From Saksenaea vasiformis B4078 (Eukaryota > Mucoromycota > Mucoromycetes > Mucorales > Saksenaeaceae), in the NCBI GenBank assembly GCA_000697055.1, contig JNDT01002267.1, positions 1 to 64,000 of the forward strand: a stretch of 64,000 nt of DNA. The letters are read 5' to 3'. The translations under genes were made by a program, and so were the position numbers. This document shows positions 43,001 to 52,797 of this stretch, piece by piece. Position 1 is the stretch's first letter. Every line of letters starts with the position of its first letter. The notes under the pieces are model-generated. The model was not told the origin of the DNA. It made no database searches and saw only the letters and a list, made by a program, of their open reading frames with translations.

Positions 43001-45103
43001 CTGACGAATACTGCCCTATTACAAAGGAGGAGACTCCCAGCTATTGCTTTGGAATGATGTCAACAGTTGGCTGGATACAATCAAGGCTAATCCGGTCGTT
43101 ATTCAGCTGAAAGGATTGAAGCCGCTCTATCAATTACTGGACGAAGACCAACGCCACAAGATACAGCAAGTGACGGAAAACATCGTTGTTCAAGAGGAGC
43201 AAATGCTTTACGGTTATCTATTGAAGATAACGCAGTATAGTCAGCAATATGTCAGTATGCAGAGACACTGCGAGGAAATCCGTACTCCTGTAGGTATATC
43301 AAAAATCGTAATACCATTCTCTTATATTACGTCATAGGCAGATCTATGGCTTGACGACTTGATTGACAGAGAGTTTACAAATAGCAGCACAGCAATAGAA
43401 TATTGTAGAAGTATCTGTGCTGACCTTGGATTTCCGATTGTCGTCTCACCGCAATTTAACGGGGTAAGGACACAGTGGCGATGAAAAAGGAAGCTAACTA
43501 TCCTCAATAGCTTCTACAAATTTACTGTGCTTACTTTGATGCGCCAGAAGGAAAATCGGATGAATCTCAAATACACGAGGAACATAAATCTCCTTGTCGA
43601 TGGGGAATTATGCTCTCCAAGGAAAATAGGGCAACGTGGAAATTCTCGAGAATTTTCCTTAAGGAAACGTCGCAGCATAATCATAACCTTCCAGGTCTAG
43701 AAATGATAGAAAGCGGCAAGCCCGAAGACGAAGAATCCTCAGAAAAACTACATAATGATGGCTTGTCCCATCCGCTGTACATTAAACTGATCGGTGAACG
43801 TCCCGCATATGATCAAGAATATCCAAATGTCCAATATGTGAGATACGGCGATATTGTTCGTATCCAGGCGCATAAAACAAACGATATTCCGTTTATGATT
43901 CGTGACGTGGACGATATCTTTGTTAGCAGCTTCCTCACAGACGAACGCTATTTGAAAAGGAAACGTGAATTAGAAAACTCGGAATTAGATTACCAATGGT
44001 AAGGGGCACTTACACGACCCTAAGCATATTCATCCTGTTTACAACCACGTAGGAAAGTCATACGCTGTCTCCCAGACAATGACGATATAACCGACGAGGC
44101 AGTATCTACTGCCAATTCTGAATATGTACACCAAAGTGATGTGGTGGCCTTTGAAAGCCTGGCAACGATGGATAATGGCGATAGAGTGTATCTATCTAGA
44201 AACGCTGTATGGTTTACAGGGAAAGTAGAGAGTCACATCACTCAACCCATGTTAAGCACTTGCGGGTGGCATCTCCAGCATCACAGCGAGTACAATGTTG
44301 CACGCGATATGGACGGATTATTCGATATAAAATTTGTCCCTCGTTGGGATATAGATGAATCAGCGAATACCAGAGATATGGAAGACCAAGTGGCCAACAA
44401 ATTCAGCAGTGCATACTATATATTTGGACAGCATCTTTGGAATACGAGGAACTATCAGCAAGCAGTACATGTGTTTGAAGAAGGTACACGATTCCATGGG
44501 CCAAAGTGCAGTCGTGCGTTAGGCAACCTTTACCATTTGGGATTCTCCTCATCGAACGCAGAAAACGGATATACCATCCCAAGCAATCGAAAAATGGCTT
44601 TCATACACTATTACGTTGGTGCTATGCTTGGGGACATACAAGCTGCATTAAAAGTTGCTCAATATTTCGAGCAAGGATACCATGAAGATTTTGGTGTCAG
44701 TTACTCGGAAGCCTTGAGATGGTATGAATGCGCCAGAACGAACGACGGGGGGATTCCAGCAGTACTGGGGATTGCTAAGCTCAGACACCGCATGGCACAC
44801 GTATCGACAAACCCTTCAGAGACGGAAGAGCTTCGGCGAGAGGCATACCACGGATTTGAATCCATATCCCTGTCTGAACCATATGCAAAGCTTATGACAG
44901 CGATGTATCACATAAATGGATGGGCCACTCCCGACAGTGATCCCTACCATGGATTTGATCTTTTGATGAGCCTTGCCGAATCAGGTTTCGATGATGCATT
45001 GATTGCGATTGCTAAGTGCTATGAAGGAGGTGTCTGCGTCGAACGTGATCGTGCAAAGGCTGCAGCATTTCAAACTCTCAGGAATACGCTAAGAAGGCGG
45101 TAG
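40099..45103 (+). CDS. large protein with three tandem MACPF-signature-like modules and a Sel1-like repeat tail
   Basis: Thirteen exons (40099-40140, 40206-40475, 40520-40682, 40729-40827, 40877-41454, 41530-41683, 41742-42427, 42487-42643, 42693-42971, 43027-43289, 43338-43463, 43511-43998, 44053-45103) give 1451 residues. Three modules each contain a near copy of the MACPF signature (YGT-H-Y/F-x6-GG in the family): YGYYYPCCIATGG (148-160), FGYYYPSVISLGG (425-437) and FGYYYPSVVLFGG (706-718). Each is followed by a KPLYxLLD motif (224-232, 525-533, 841-849). A beta-rich region follows, and the last 250 residues have Sel1-like helical repeats (YFEQGYHEDFGVSYSEALRW, then ALIAIAKCYEGGV near 1418). 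No signal peptide or membrane segment is seen. Related architectures occur in Mucoromycota and Glomeromycotina, from memory. The MACPF relation is an inference from the motif; pore formation is unproven. Confidence 0.7.
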
Positions 45104-45872
45104 CTCCCAATCAGGCTATCGTCCAGCTATGGAACCAATGGTTATTGCGGACATTATCTAACGGTATACTTAGTTACTAAATTTTAAGGAAACTTTCTAT
45201 CATTGCTGTATTGATAAGTTATAGATGCAGAGTATAAACAGACTGCACGTACAGATTTACAACTGAGGTGTCTGATAGCCTGGGGTGTATGTTATGTTTT
45301 TGACAGTGTTCCGTGTCGATCACACTAAATCCGACTCTCAATGACGGATAAAGTTGTGCTGATATATAGTATAGATGAAGCCAATTGTAATGAAATGGGA
45401 TACAATTACTTAACTGATATAGCGTTTCGAACCGAGGTTTCCTAGATGGAAAACCTTCGTCTATGTCATATCCGACATAGTTGCATTACTACACAGTGAT
45501 TAGAACAATAAGTCAGAACATGACAAAAGGTGCTGAGGGTGGTTACTTTATTAGAACACGGTTCTGGACATGTATTACCCCATCTATCTGTTGCTGAGAT
45601 ATCAGCGGACACAGAATACACAATTAACCAGGATAAACATGATGACCCGACATAGTAAGGGATCATCTAAAGATATCTCTAAATTCCTCTATCCCACTGT
45701 TACCCGCAAGCACCGTGAATTATTTAAACAATAGAACAATCAACCCTTTTTTGAGTCTCGCTTACTTCATGTCGCCCTTACTTGAAATTGGATACAACAG
45801 TCTAAAGGTACAATCTTTTCAGACAGTGTTAGCTTAGAGCCTGTCTGGCCAACTCAACCTGTTCACAGCTTG
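45104..45872. other. intergenic, no gene seen
   Basis: 3' flank between two convergent genes; no recognisable coding or structural element. Confidence 0.45.
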
Positions 45873-46556
45873 TTAGCCGTAAGTACAAATATACCAAGCC
45901 TTGAATTCCAAGTAAAACATATATATGGCTTCACAAGAGTGGACACCGGCTTCTGGAAGAAAATTTAACTGCAAATTAACATCTTGCTGACACAAATGAC
46001 TTGTCAATGCTGGCGAAACTTGGCCTTTATGGCATGAGTTTGTAGTGAGTAAATTGTTGCCACCGTCGATAGTAGAACGGAAATTGGTCGATATACTAGG
46101 CAATTGTGACCAAATACAGCTGTAAAAACGTAAAACCACAGATCCTAAGATTTCATACGGTTTTAATGTATATACGTATTTGTATTTACCTGAAGATGAC
46201 AAAAGCAGGTGAATTGTCGGCGCCTTTTCCCCATAGTGATACCAGATACGATAAAATATGCCTCGCCAAGTTATAGTCCCGTCTCATACCAGCTATTCTC
46301 GGGTACCAACTGAGTACTGTTTCAGCATTACTTGCAGGAAGACGAAAGCTGGCTGTTCTTATGAGCTGCCGAGGATTATTTGAGAACTTAAGTGCTTAGT
46401 AACGGTCTGTGATTCGTGGTTAGCTTGGTGTCCGGCACCTTTATCTAACTGCATAACCACGTTTCCTGTAGAAATATACACGTGTATGTATATTGTGTAA
46501 ATCGTTGTAAATTGACAACTATACGATAAGATTAAGGCCATACTTGCTATTCTCAT
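45873..46556 (-). CDS. hypothetical small multi-exon protein
   Basis: A four-exon model (46556-46544, 46465-46388, 46352-46190, 46119-45873) keeps frame throughout and gives 166 residues. Characteristic segments are HQANHESQTVTKHL, SNAETVLSWYPRIAGMRRDY, NLARHILSYLVSLWGKG and STIDGGNNLLTTNS. I do not recognise the family, and no signal peptide or membrane helix is evident. The first exon is only 13 nt, and the second intron is short (35 nt) with a weak GTTCTC donor, so the model may be wrong at the 5' side or the gene may be decaying. The third intron (GTAAAT...TTACAG) looks good. The protein-like composition of exon 3 is the main support. Confidence 0.4.
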
Positions 46557-46754
46557 TTAGCAAATTGTTGTATTTTGTTCTCTCTATCTACTTGAGCATG
46601 TATTGGCTTATAGGAGCTTTGCATGAATTTCTTGAATTGGCCTAGTGATTTTCATAGCATCTAGGCTTCTTGCGGTCTGGGCTGACATTGCAATGCAGCG
46701 AATCATTGCTTTGTAACAAAAGTTTCCACTTTTTATTCAACGCAAAGAAATCAA

Positions 46755-47412
46755 TTACAACTGACCGCAGTTGACGATGGCGATTCTTTCCTTAGTTCTA
46801 CCGGATTGCGAACCACGATCTTCGACTTGCCTGACAACGTCCATACTAAAACACGTATAAATATCTACAAACTAGTCCCGCTATAAACTTACCCTTCAGT
46901 GACCTTGCCAAAGACAACGTGCTTGCCATCCAACCACGAAGTGGTGACTGTGGTGATAAAGAACTGGGAGCCGTTGGTGTTGGGACCAGCGTTGGCCATG
47001 GACAAAATACCGGGGCCAGTATGTCTCAATTCGAAGTTCTCATCCGCAAACTTGTTGCCGTAGATAGATTTGCCACCAGTACCGTTGAAGTCGGTGAAGT
47101 CACCACCCTGGAGCATGAATTGGGGAATGACACGGTGGAAGATGCTGTTCTTATAACCGAAGCCCTTCTCGCTAGTGCAGAGAGCGCGGAAGTTCTCAGC
47201 AGTTTTGGGCACAACATCGGCGAATAATTCCATTTCGATGCGCTGAAAATGACCGGTTACTTCTAAAACTCTACAATTCACCTCTTTAAATACTTACACC
47301 GAGAGGCTGCTCACGGCCTTCTGCGCCGACTCCGATGTCAAAGAAAACCTACATGCATGTTAGCCTCGCGTAAAAACAAACGCAAAATCGCACGTACTCT
47401 GGGGTTGGACAT
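46755..47412 (-). CDS. CPR1: cyclophilin A-type peptidyl-prolyl cis-trans isomerase
   Basis: Four exons (47412-47398, 47348-47298, 47242-46893, 46845-46755) encode 168 residues. The protein interconverts cis and trans prolyl bonds and is the cytosolic cyclosporin A target. The catalytic and drug-binding residues are visible: [15 protein letters not shown] (the Arg, Phe and Gln core), [13 protein letters not shown], and [11 protein letters not shown] with the Trp. It starts [28 protein letters not shown] and lacks targeting signals. A small insertion (VGAEGREQ) differs from the usual IGGQPAGR version. Length fits the single-domain cytosolic class (162-172 aa). The first exon codes only five residues. 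Identity is secure. Confidence 0.96.
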
Positions 47413-48952
47413 GGTTATTGAAAAAAAGATACAAAAAGTTTTTTCCCAACGACGTGAAGCTAAAGTATTTATACGCGTGACTATATTTTCCGAACGCGTA
47501 TATAACTCCGCATGGAACGCGGGTAAAAACGTCTTCTAGAAAGATGAATTGCACGAACAAGACTCCGATCTGACATACCATTACGCCACGAATGGGAAGC
47601 TTGTACGTGTACTTTGACAGATACCGCGATTTGTCAGTCGGGAATAAAATTTTTACAGCCGACTTGAGCAAATTCGTTTGTGCCAGTATCAAGATGGTTC
47701 GGCTCATGTCTGTCTTTGTTTTGTCTCGCAGACTTTATTTACTTAGAGCAAGATTCCAAATTTGTCTGCGTGATAAACATAATGATGTGTTTATTGAGGT
47801 CCACTGAACGTTGACACAAACGCAGCAAGCTTCAACGGCGAAAATCGTTGCTGTATCTGCAAAATACCGCTTTCTTTTTCCTTATCGCATAGATTATCCA
47901 AGTTGATATCCATAGTCCATCATCATGACATAACGCATTTTTATCTGTTCTACAAGACCCAGTATTCAAAATCTAAAGTTCTAAGATGTATATACTACAT
48001 TCTAACCAATGTGCTGCGTTCTCTATCCGAGAGACGTAAGCATGCATAAGCTAAAGCGCGTAATGCCTCGATCCAACGGCGTACGCAAAGTTACAAATTT
48101 TGACATCCGTCATTGACTCCGATTATTGAGCTCAGCTGGCATCAGTCCACCAGAGGCTGCTCGTCATCGAACCTACCAGAAAGTTACTCTGGGATATGAC
48201 ATCAAAATAATCCACAAGCCTAGGTCCGTGCGTTCTACTTCTTTTCATTTTCGGTTTCAGATGATCCAGTTTAATCTTAACCACTTGCGGAAGTCGCTTT
48301 CATTCGGTTGGTCTCGGTATTCATAAAGACGTGGAATACCATCGCTTATCTGCCGTTATTGATATAGGTTTGGCATCTGTAACGAGTTTTTCGATCGATA
48401 GTGCAATAATGGTTTTGCCCAAATTAGTATTGCTTTGAATGGGGGAACCCAGTTTCGCGAGACTAAATCAACTTCCGAGTTCCGATGCCGTGCCGCGTGA
48501 CTTTTTTCAAGGGCGTCGTTATGAAAGTAAAATGTTTAGCTGTTCCAGAACACATAAACCTGCTATAGCATGTAAATAAAAAGAAATTTCAAATTAGAAT
48601 CCACGAACAAAGGATTTGCATTGCTGTTGGACGATCCTATTAGATAAATGCACGAAATGGCTAAGCATCCAACAGTTGTTTGTTTGTTTACGAGGAGTAC
48701 GGTATTATTTGATTTTGGTGGAAATTTTAAAAAAGCGAAACAGGTTTCCATGCTGTCTTACATCATGACAACGTAATAAATGAAATGGCTGGGATTTCCG
48801 TGACGAAACAGGCGAAACGCGCTCGACGAACGACAAGCGATTTTCTTTGAAACCAAAAAAAAAATTTTTTTTGACATCATGATAACGGCATGAACAATAC
48901 AGCAGGTATATAAAGAATACGTAAGGAGAAAAAATATAACATATATTCAATC
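47413..48952. other. divergent promoter interval
   Basis: 1.5 kb between cyclophilin (-) and the 78-aa gene (+). No gene is recognisable; short open frames on both strands lack motifs. Near the right end are a repeated 14-mer and a TATA box (separate entry). Confidence 0.45.
48760..48915 (+). promoter_or_regulatory. promoter of the 78-aa gene: repeated 14-mer and TATA box
   Basis: ACATCATGACAACG (48760-48773) recurs as ACATCATGATAACG (48874-48887) with one mismatch, and a related CATCATGACATAACG occurs about 950 bp upstream (about 47921-47935). A TATATAAAG sequence at 48907-48915 lies about 38 bp before the ATG, an unusually clear TATA box for this window. Together they suggest a regulated, possibly stress-responsive promoter. 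The binding factor is unknown. Confidence 0.45.
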
Positions 48953-49289
48953 ATGTCTGGCAGAAATAAGCAACAAGATGTTCGAACTGAAACCGAGATT
49001 GGTAAGAGCAAACTGAGTTTTAAGTGTGTACAAGTCTAAAGATGTCTTAAGGCCGTGAACCACATTCTGGGGCTGTGTTCCATGCTAAGCCGCGAAGTGG
49101 AGAGGCCATGACCCACGTCGAGGAGGTGTATGACAGACCTAAGGAAGAAAAATGGCAGGACCAAGAGGTCACACACTCTTCTAAGAAAGATCAAAAGGGT
49201 AACACATGACATAATCGCTGAAAAATGGAATAGCTAAATGTGTAATAGGGGTAGTTGGTGAACCCCAATTTAAAAAGACGCAGGAATAA
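48953..49289 (+). CDS. small hydrophilic protein of unknown function
   Basis: Three exons (48953-49001, 49052-49198, 49249-49289) encode 78 residues beginning MSGRNKQQDVRTETEIGREP, with SGEAMTHVEEVYDRPKEEKW in the middle and VVGEPQFKKTQE at the end. It is almost entirely charged or polar, with no hydrophobic core, membrane segment or signal peptide, so it is likely intrinsically disordered. The composition recalls small stress-induced hydrophilic proteins, but no LEA or Con-6 motif is present. All introns are canonical and phase 1. The strong TATA box and repeated upstream element suggest inducible expression. Function is not assigned. Confidence 0.65.
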
Positions 49290-49748
49290 AGATTCAATCA
49301 ATATAAAGTTATTCAAAGCATCTTCATGTCCAAACACATAGATCTGGCATCATCCAGAAGGTGCAGTAATGGAGCAAATTTACAGTGATGATCGTAGTAT
49401 CACGAAAAAAAAAATCATGGTCCACTTTTGATATAGGAAGTCTGTGGACAGTAAAGTGAATCGTAGCGTTCAAAGGGAAATGAACACCACTTTTACATGA
49501 ACATAGTCATCGCACTGCCAATACTAAGATTCTTTGGCAGGCCCTTCAGAGACCCATGATAGAAAACAAGTTATGTCGAAAGCAGGACTTGTTCATAAAC
49601 GGAGATCGAGCCTCTAATACTGATGAGAGAGATGTTTCTTGGCCAAGAAAAACCATGTCCAAAATTATTGGGACATGTGTCCGAATAATCGCTGAAAACT
49701 GCCGAACCCATAAATTTCAAATGTTGTCCATCTCACAGAGATCGCTTC
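49290..49748. other. intergenic, no gene seen
   Basis: Between two plus-strand genes. Frames across it are short and featureless. Confidence 0.4.
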
Positions 49749-51163
49749 ATGTCGCAACACACCAATGATCAACACCAACTATTAATTGATGATCCTGCTC
49801 AATCGGAAAGTGAAGAAGAAGCCATCGAATTTGCTACCTATGTAGAAAGCGATGACGACGATGAAGATCCTTTCTTCATGGCCGAGCATAACAAAAAATC
49901 AAGCACACTTTCTTTCAGCCGGTTTGGACGATAACAAAAGAAATGCCTTGTTAACTAACACACACCTGATAGGTTGACTTGCTCGCCAATCCAAGTAGTA
50001 CGATTTACTGTACCGACGTTCTGTATCATTGTGATTATTTCCTATACCATTGTCATCGCCGTCTTGACACATCAACGACGGATAGTCATTCCACCTGGTT
50101 TTTCGGACGGATCTCACCTACCATCTTCCTCAGGAGACCATGCCATTTAGATAAACTCTGAATCAAAAAGAGAAACATTCATTAAACGTGTCATCTATAC
50201 ACTAGATCCTTACTACGGAATCTAGGCTTGACAATACGAAACGTCTATCTCTATAGTCCAGATGCAAACCAGTTTTTCGTAACCGTTATGTGATAAGCCA
50301 TATTGGACTGATTGCATCGATTATCCCGCATACAAATCATGATCAACTATGTTCGTTAGTCTTGAAAGTGCCCTTTGGTAAATCGATGTAGAGCTGATTA
50401 TCTTTGAAGACGTTTCTATGCCTGTTGAAGGGCGATAACAGACTAAAATAAGAGGCCATCCTTTTTGTCCTTGTTGGGACACCTCTTCTAATGCATTCGG
50501 CACAGAAGTATACAGCGCGGTTTACTATAGAGCATCGTTTGTCCTCCATACACTTCCTGTAAGTGTACGTACACGGACTACAGTTATTGCATTCGCTCAC
50601 CAAATAAGAGCGGAATCCTCACATCCACTGTTTTGACACCGCACAATGCAATCGCATAAGATCAGTGATAGATGGTTGAACATGAAGAGCACGGGATGTA
50701 CTTCTATTGTATCGATGAAACCATATCCAAACACATTAAAGTTGCATGACTTTGTATTCAGTGAATGGTAAAATCGCTGTTGCGACTATAAAAACTGTAG
50801 GTTGTCCCGCTGAACTGTGCACTTTCTTATTTTGAAGTTGCTGAATCACTATCTTCTGTGCTCTCAATAAAAAGGGATCCGCTACTTGGGCTTTCAGTAT
50901 TCTGCTCCTCGTCCTCTCTGCCTACACATAAGGTGCGGCCCGAATCGCTTTAGTCGATGTAGCAGGAATTATACCGCTGTACGGTCTTGGCAATGGTTAA
51001 GCAAATCTCGGTGCTTGACTTAAATCCACACCTGGTGTTCGCAGAAATAGAACTTTTCTATCAACCGACTTCTCCAGAAACAACGTTTTCCGTATCTTGG
51101 CAGCTATCGTCGCCATTAAATTTGCCCTTAGAATATACCTGGAAAGGTTCTACTTGTACATAG
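49749..51163 (+). CDS. single-pass type II membrane protein, only partly resolved
   Basis: The first two exons are clear. 49749-49921 encodes an acidic cytosolic tail (SESEEEAIEFATYVESDDDD). A 51-nt intron with a TTAACTAAC branch site follows. The exon from 49973 carries a membrane helix (VPTFCIIVIISYTIVIAVL, about residues 69-87) and then HQRRIVIPPG. Read straight through, it stops at 50150 (116 aa). Downstream plus-strand islands look like the extracytosolic part: 50224-50290 (LTIRNVYLYSPDANQFFVTV), about 50758-50805 (VNGKIAVATIKTV), and 50945-51160 (RIALVDVAGIIPLYGLGN, then across a plausible 46-nt intron EIELFYQPTSPETTFSVSWQ). The pattern recalls LEA2/DUF3712-like vacuolar membrane proteins. 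I could not splice all islands in frame; the middle may be damaged. Confidence 0.45.
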
Positions 51164-51399
51164 CAACCAAAAAAATGCAGCGTAACATGGCCAAATCAAA
51201 ACTGTTTCTGTTCACTCTTGATTTCATATCATCAGTTCTTTGTTTCCCACAATCAATCTTCCTGCCAATAGCGGTAGTGTTATAGATCCCGATGCATACT
51301 GTTTATTGAATTGCTTTTTACACTACTTTAAATAAATTTTGCGTCCATCAAGGGTCCAATTTGCGCTAAGGAAAAGATTGGACTTGCGTTATTACTTCA

Positions 51400-51719
51400 T
51401 CAACTTTTCGTCAGAGTATCAAATAACTTACGTGAACTTGGACCCTCCTATGGACACAGAATTTATTCAAGCAGTATAAAAAAGTAATTCCTGGTTAGTA
51501 AATGGAATAATATTTGGATGTCATTTTACTTACCCCCGAAGGGTATTGCCACCCTTTGATGGCATCCAGCCACCGCACCTGGCTCGGTGGGGCCGGTTGT
51601 CGTTGGATGATGGCTTCCATGGAGCGGCCACGTTTGGAACGGCGCGCAGAGGACTTGAAGCGATACAACGTCTGGCGATCTATTCCGAAAGATGAGCGAT
51701 CCTGAGTGTACGACAACAC
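51400..51719 (-). other. possible exons of a small basic protein
   Basis: Minus-strand 51719-51534 reads RSSFGIDRQTLYRFKSSARR and continues through QRQPAPPSQVRWLDAIKGWQ to a perfect GTAAGT donor. After an 86-nt gap an AG acceptor opens GPSSRKLFDTLTKS and a stop (51447-51400). The two parts join in phase 0. I found no convincing start exon: an ATG-led frame (MTSVPNC) lies just upstream but its phase does not fit. Family unknown. Confidence 0.3.
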
Positions 51720-52376
51720 TTACTTACTTAAGACAGTTCGGGACAGAGGTCATGCAGCCTAAACGGCAGACAGAAAACATGAATAACCTTGTATGTACAT
51801 AAATTGACATCATTACCGGGGACGTTAAAGAGAACAGAGCCAAAGAAAAAAAAACGGAAATTCATGCCTTCTTTTAAGTATGGATTAGTTCGGGTGGAAC
51901 CTGTCCTTATCGTGATACATTTTTACTGCTTTCCGATGGGATGCTGGGAATCTATCACCAGAGTACCCACAATACAAAAAACGATTTCTTGTTTCAAAGA
52001 GACATTTTCTTATCTTGAAACATTTTTACTGCTTTCCGACGGGATATCGAAAAACCATCACTGAAGCACTTTAATGCAAAAATGGGCTCATCAAGGTGCG
52101 AACTATTCGTTGGATTGACGCAAAATAAACTACTCCCCTGCACAAAAGGTCGTCGCTTCCCAACGCGAAATTACTACACATGAACGTCTGAGGATATCTA
52201 ACTGACTCAAATGCTTGTTCAAAATCCAATAATTGTGGCAGATGTTGTATGCACCGCTCTTTGTGACGTGCGCGACAAAAAAAAGTTGGTTGACAAAAGC
52301 CCGACCAAAATTGGCAAGGACAGGCCCCCGCCAGCTTTTTCTTTGCTGTGTTTTACTTCAAAATCTAAATTGCAAC
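51720..52376. other. intergenic, contains a 26-bp direct repeat
   Basis: No gene is recognisable. ACATTTTTACTGCTTTCCGA followed by TGGGAT (51917-51942) recurs with one change at 52020-52045. The right end is the promoter of the HIG1-domain gene. Confidence 0.45.
51917..52045 (+). repeat. 26-bp direct repeat pair, 103 bp apart
   Basis: Copies at 51917-51942 and 52020-52045 differ at one base (TGGGAT versus CGGGAT at the end). The bases just before them are unrelated. Origin unknown: a footprint of a local duplication or a repeated regulatory element are both possible. Confidence 0.7.
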
Positions 52377-52797
52377 ATGTCAAAAGAATACACTCGTGAA
52401 GAATTGGATCGCATGCGAATGCTTATGGAGGGAGAGACTGCATGGGACCGTATGAAGAGAAAATCAAAGGAAGAACCTCTAGTTCCTGCAGGTGAACAGT
52501 TCATTTTACTTTGAATCTTTTGCCTTTGACTCATCGCTATACTCTCTTTGATAGGTGTTGCATTAACCTGTTTTGCTCTTGTTGCAGCAACTGTCGGTGT
52601 CAAGACCGGCAACAAAGCCTACGCAAATAATATGTTCCGTCTGAGAGGTATGTCCGTCTATCTTTCTCTTCTCGTTGTAATGTGGGATTGCAGTTGCAGC
52701 GCAAGGTTTCACAGTGGTAGCCATGGTGGCTGGATCCTTATACTACAGCTACAAGGACAAACAACTGGCGGAGAAGCAAGCGCAGAAAGAAGAATAA
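52377..52797 (+). CDS. RCF1: respiratory supercomplex factor 1 (HIG1-domain mitochondrial membrane protein)
   Basis: Three exons (52377-52491, 52555-52647, 52694-52797) encode 103 residues. HIG1-domain proteins sit in the inner mitochondrial membrane and help assemble cytochrome bc1/cytochrome oxidase supercomplexes. The domain (about residues 23-95) has the diagnostic WDRMKRKSKEEPLVPAG entry, a first hydrophobic helix (VALTCFALVAATVGV), the basic turn GNKAYANNMFRLR, and a second helix (AAQGFTVVAMVAGSLYYSY). The C-terminus is a charged coil (DKQLAEKQAQKEE). The (Q/I)x3(R/H)xRx3Q signature of HIG1 type 1 is represented by NNMFRLRVAAQ. Length is shorter than yeast Rcf1 and closer to metazoan HIGD proteins. 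Identity is firm. Confidence 0.9.

Noticed and set aside
48126..48326. 66-codon plus-strand frame between cyclophilin and the 78-aa gene
   Set aside because: No motif or splice structure; the apparent basic character is compatible with chance.
50343..50603. minus-strand 86-codon Cys-rich frame (CNNCSPC... CAEC)
   Set aside because: The CxxC spacing looked zinc-finger-like but fits no known finger. It lies in the unresolved middle of a plus-strand gene, so it is kept only as a remark there.
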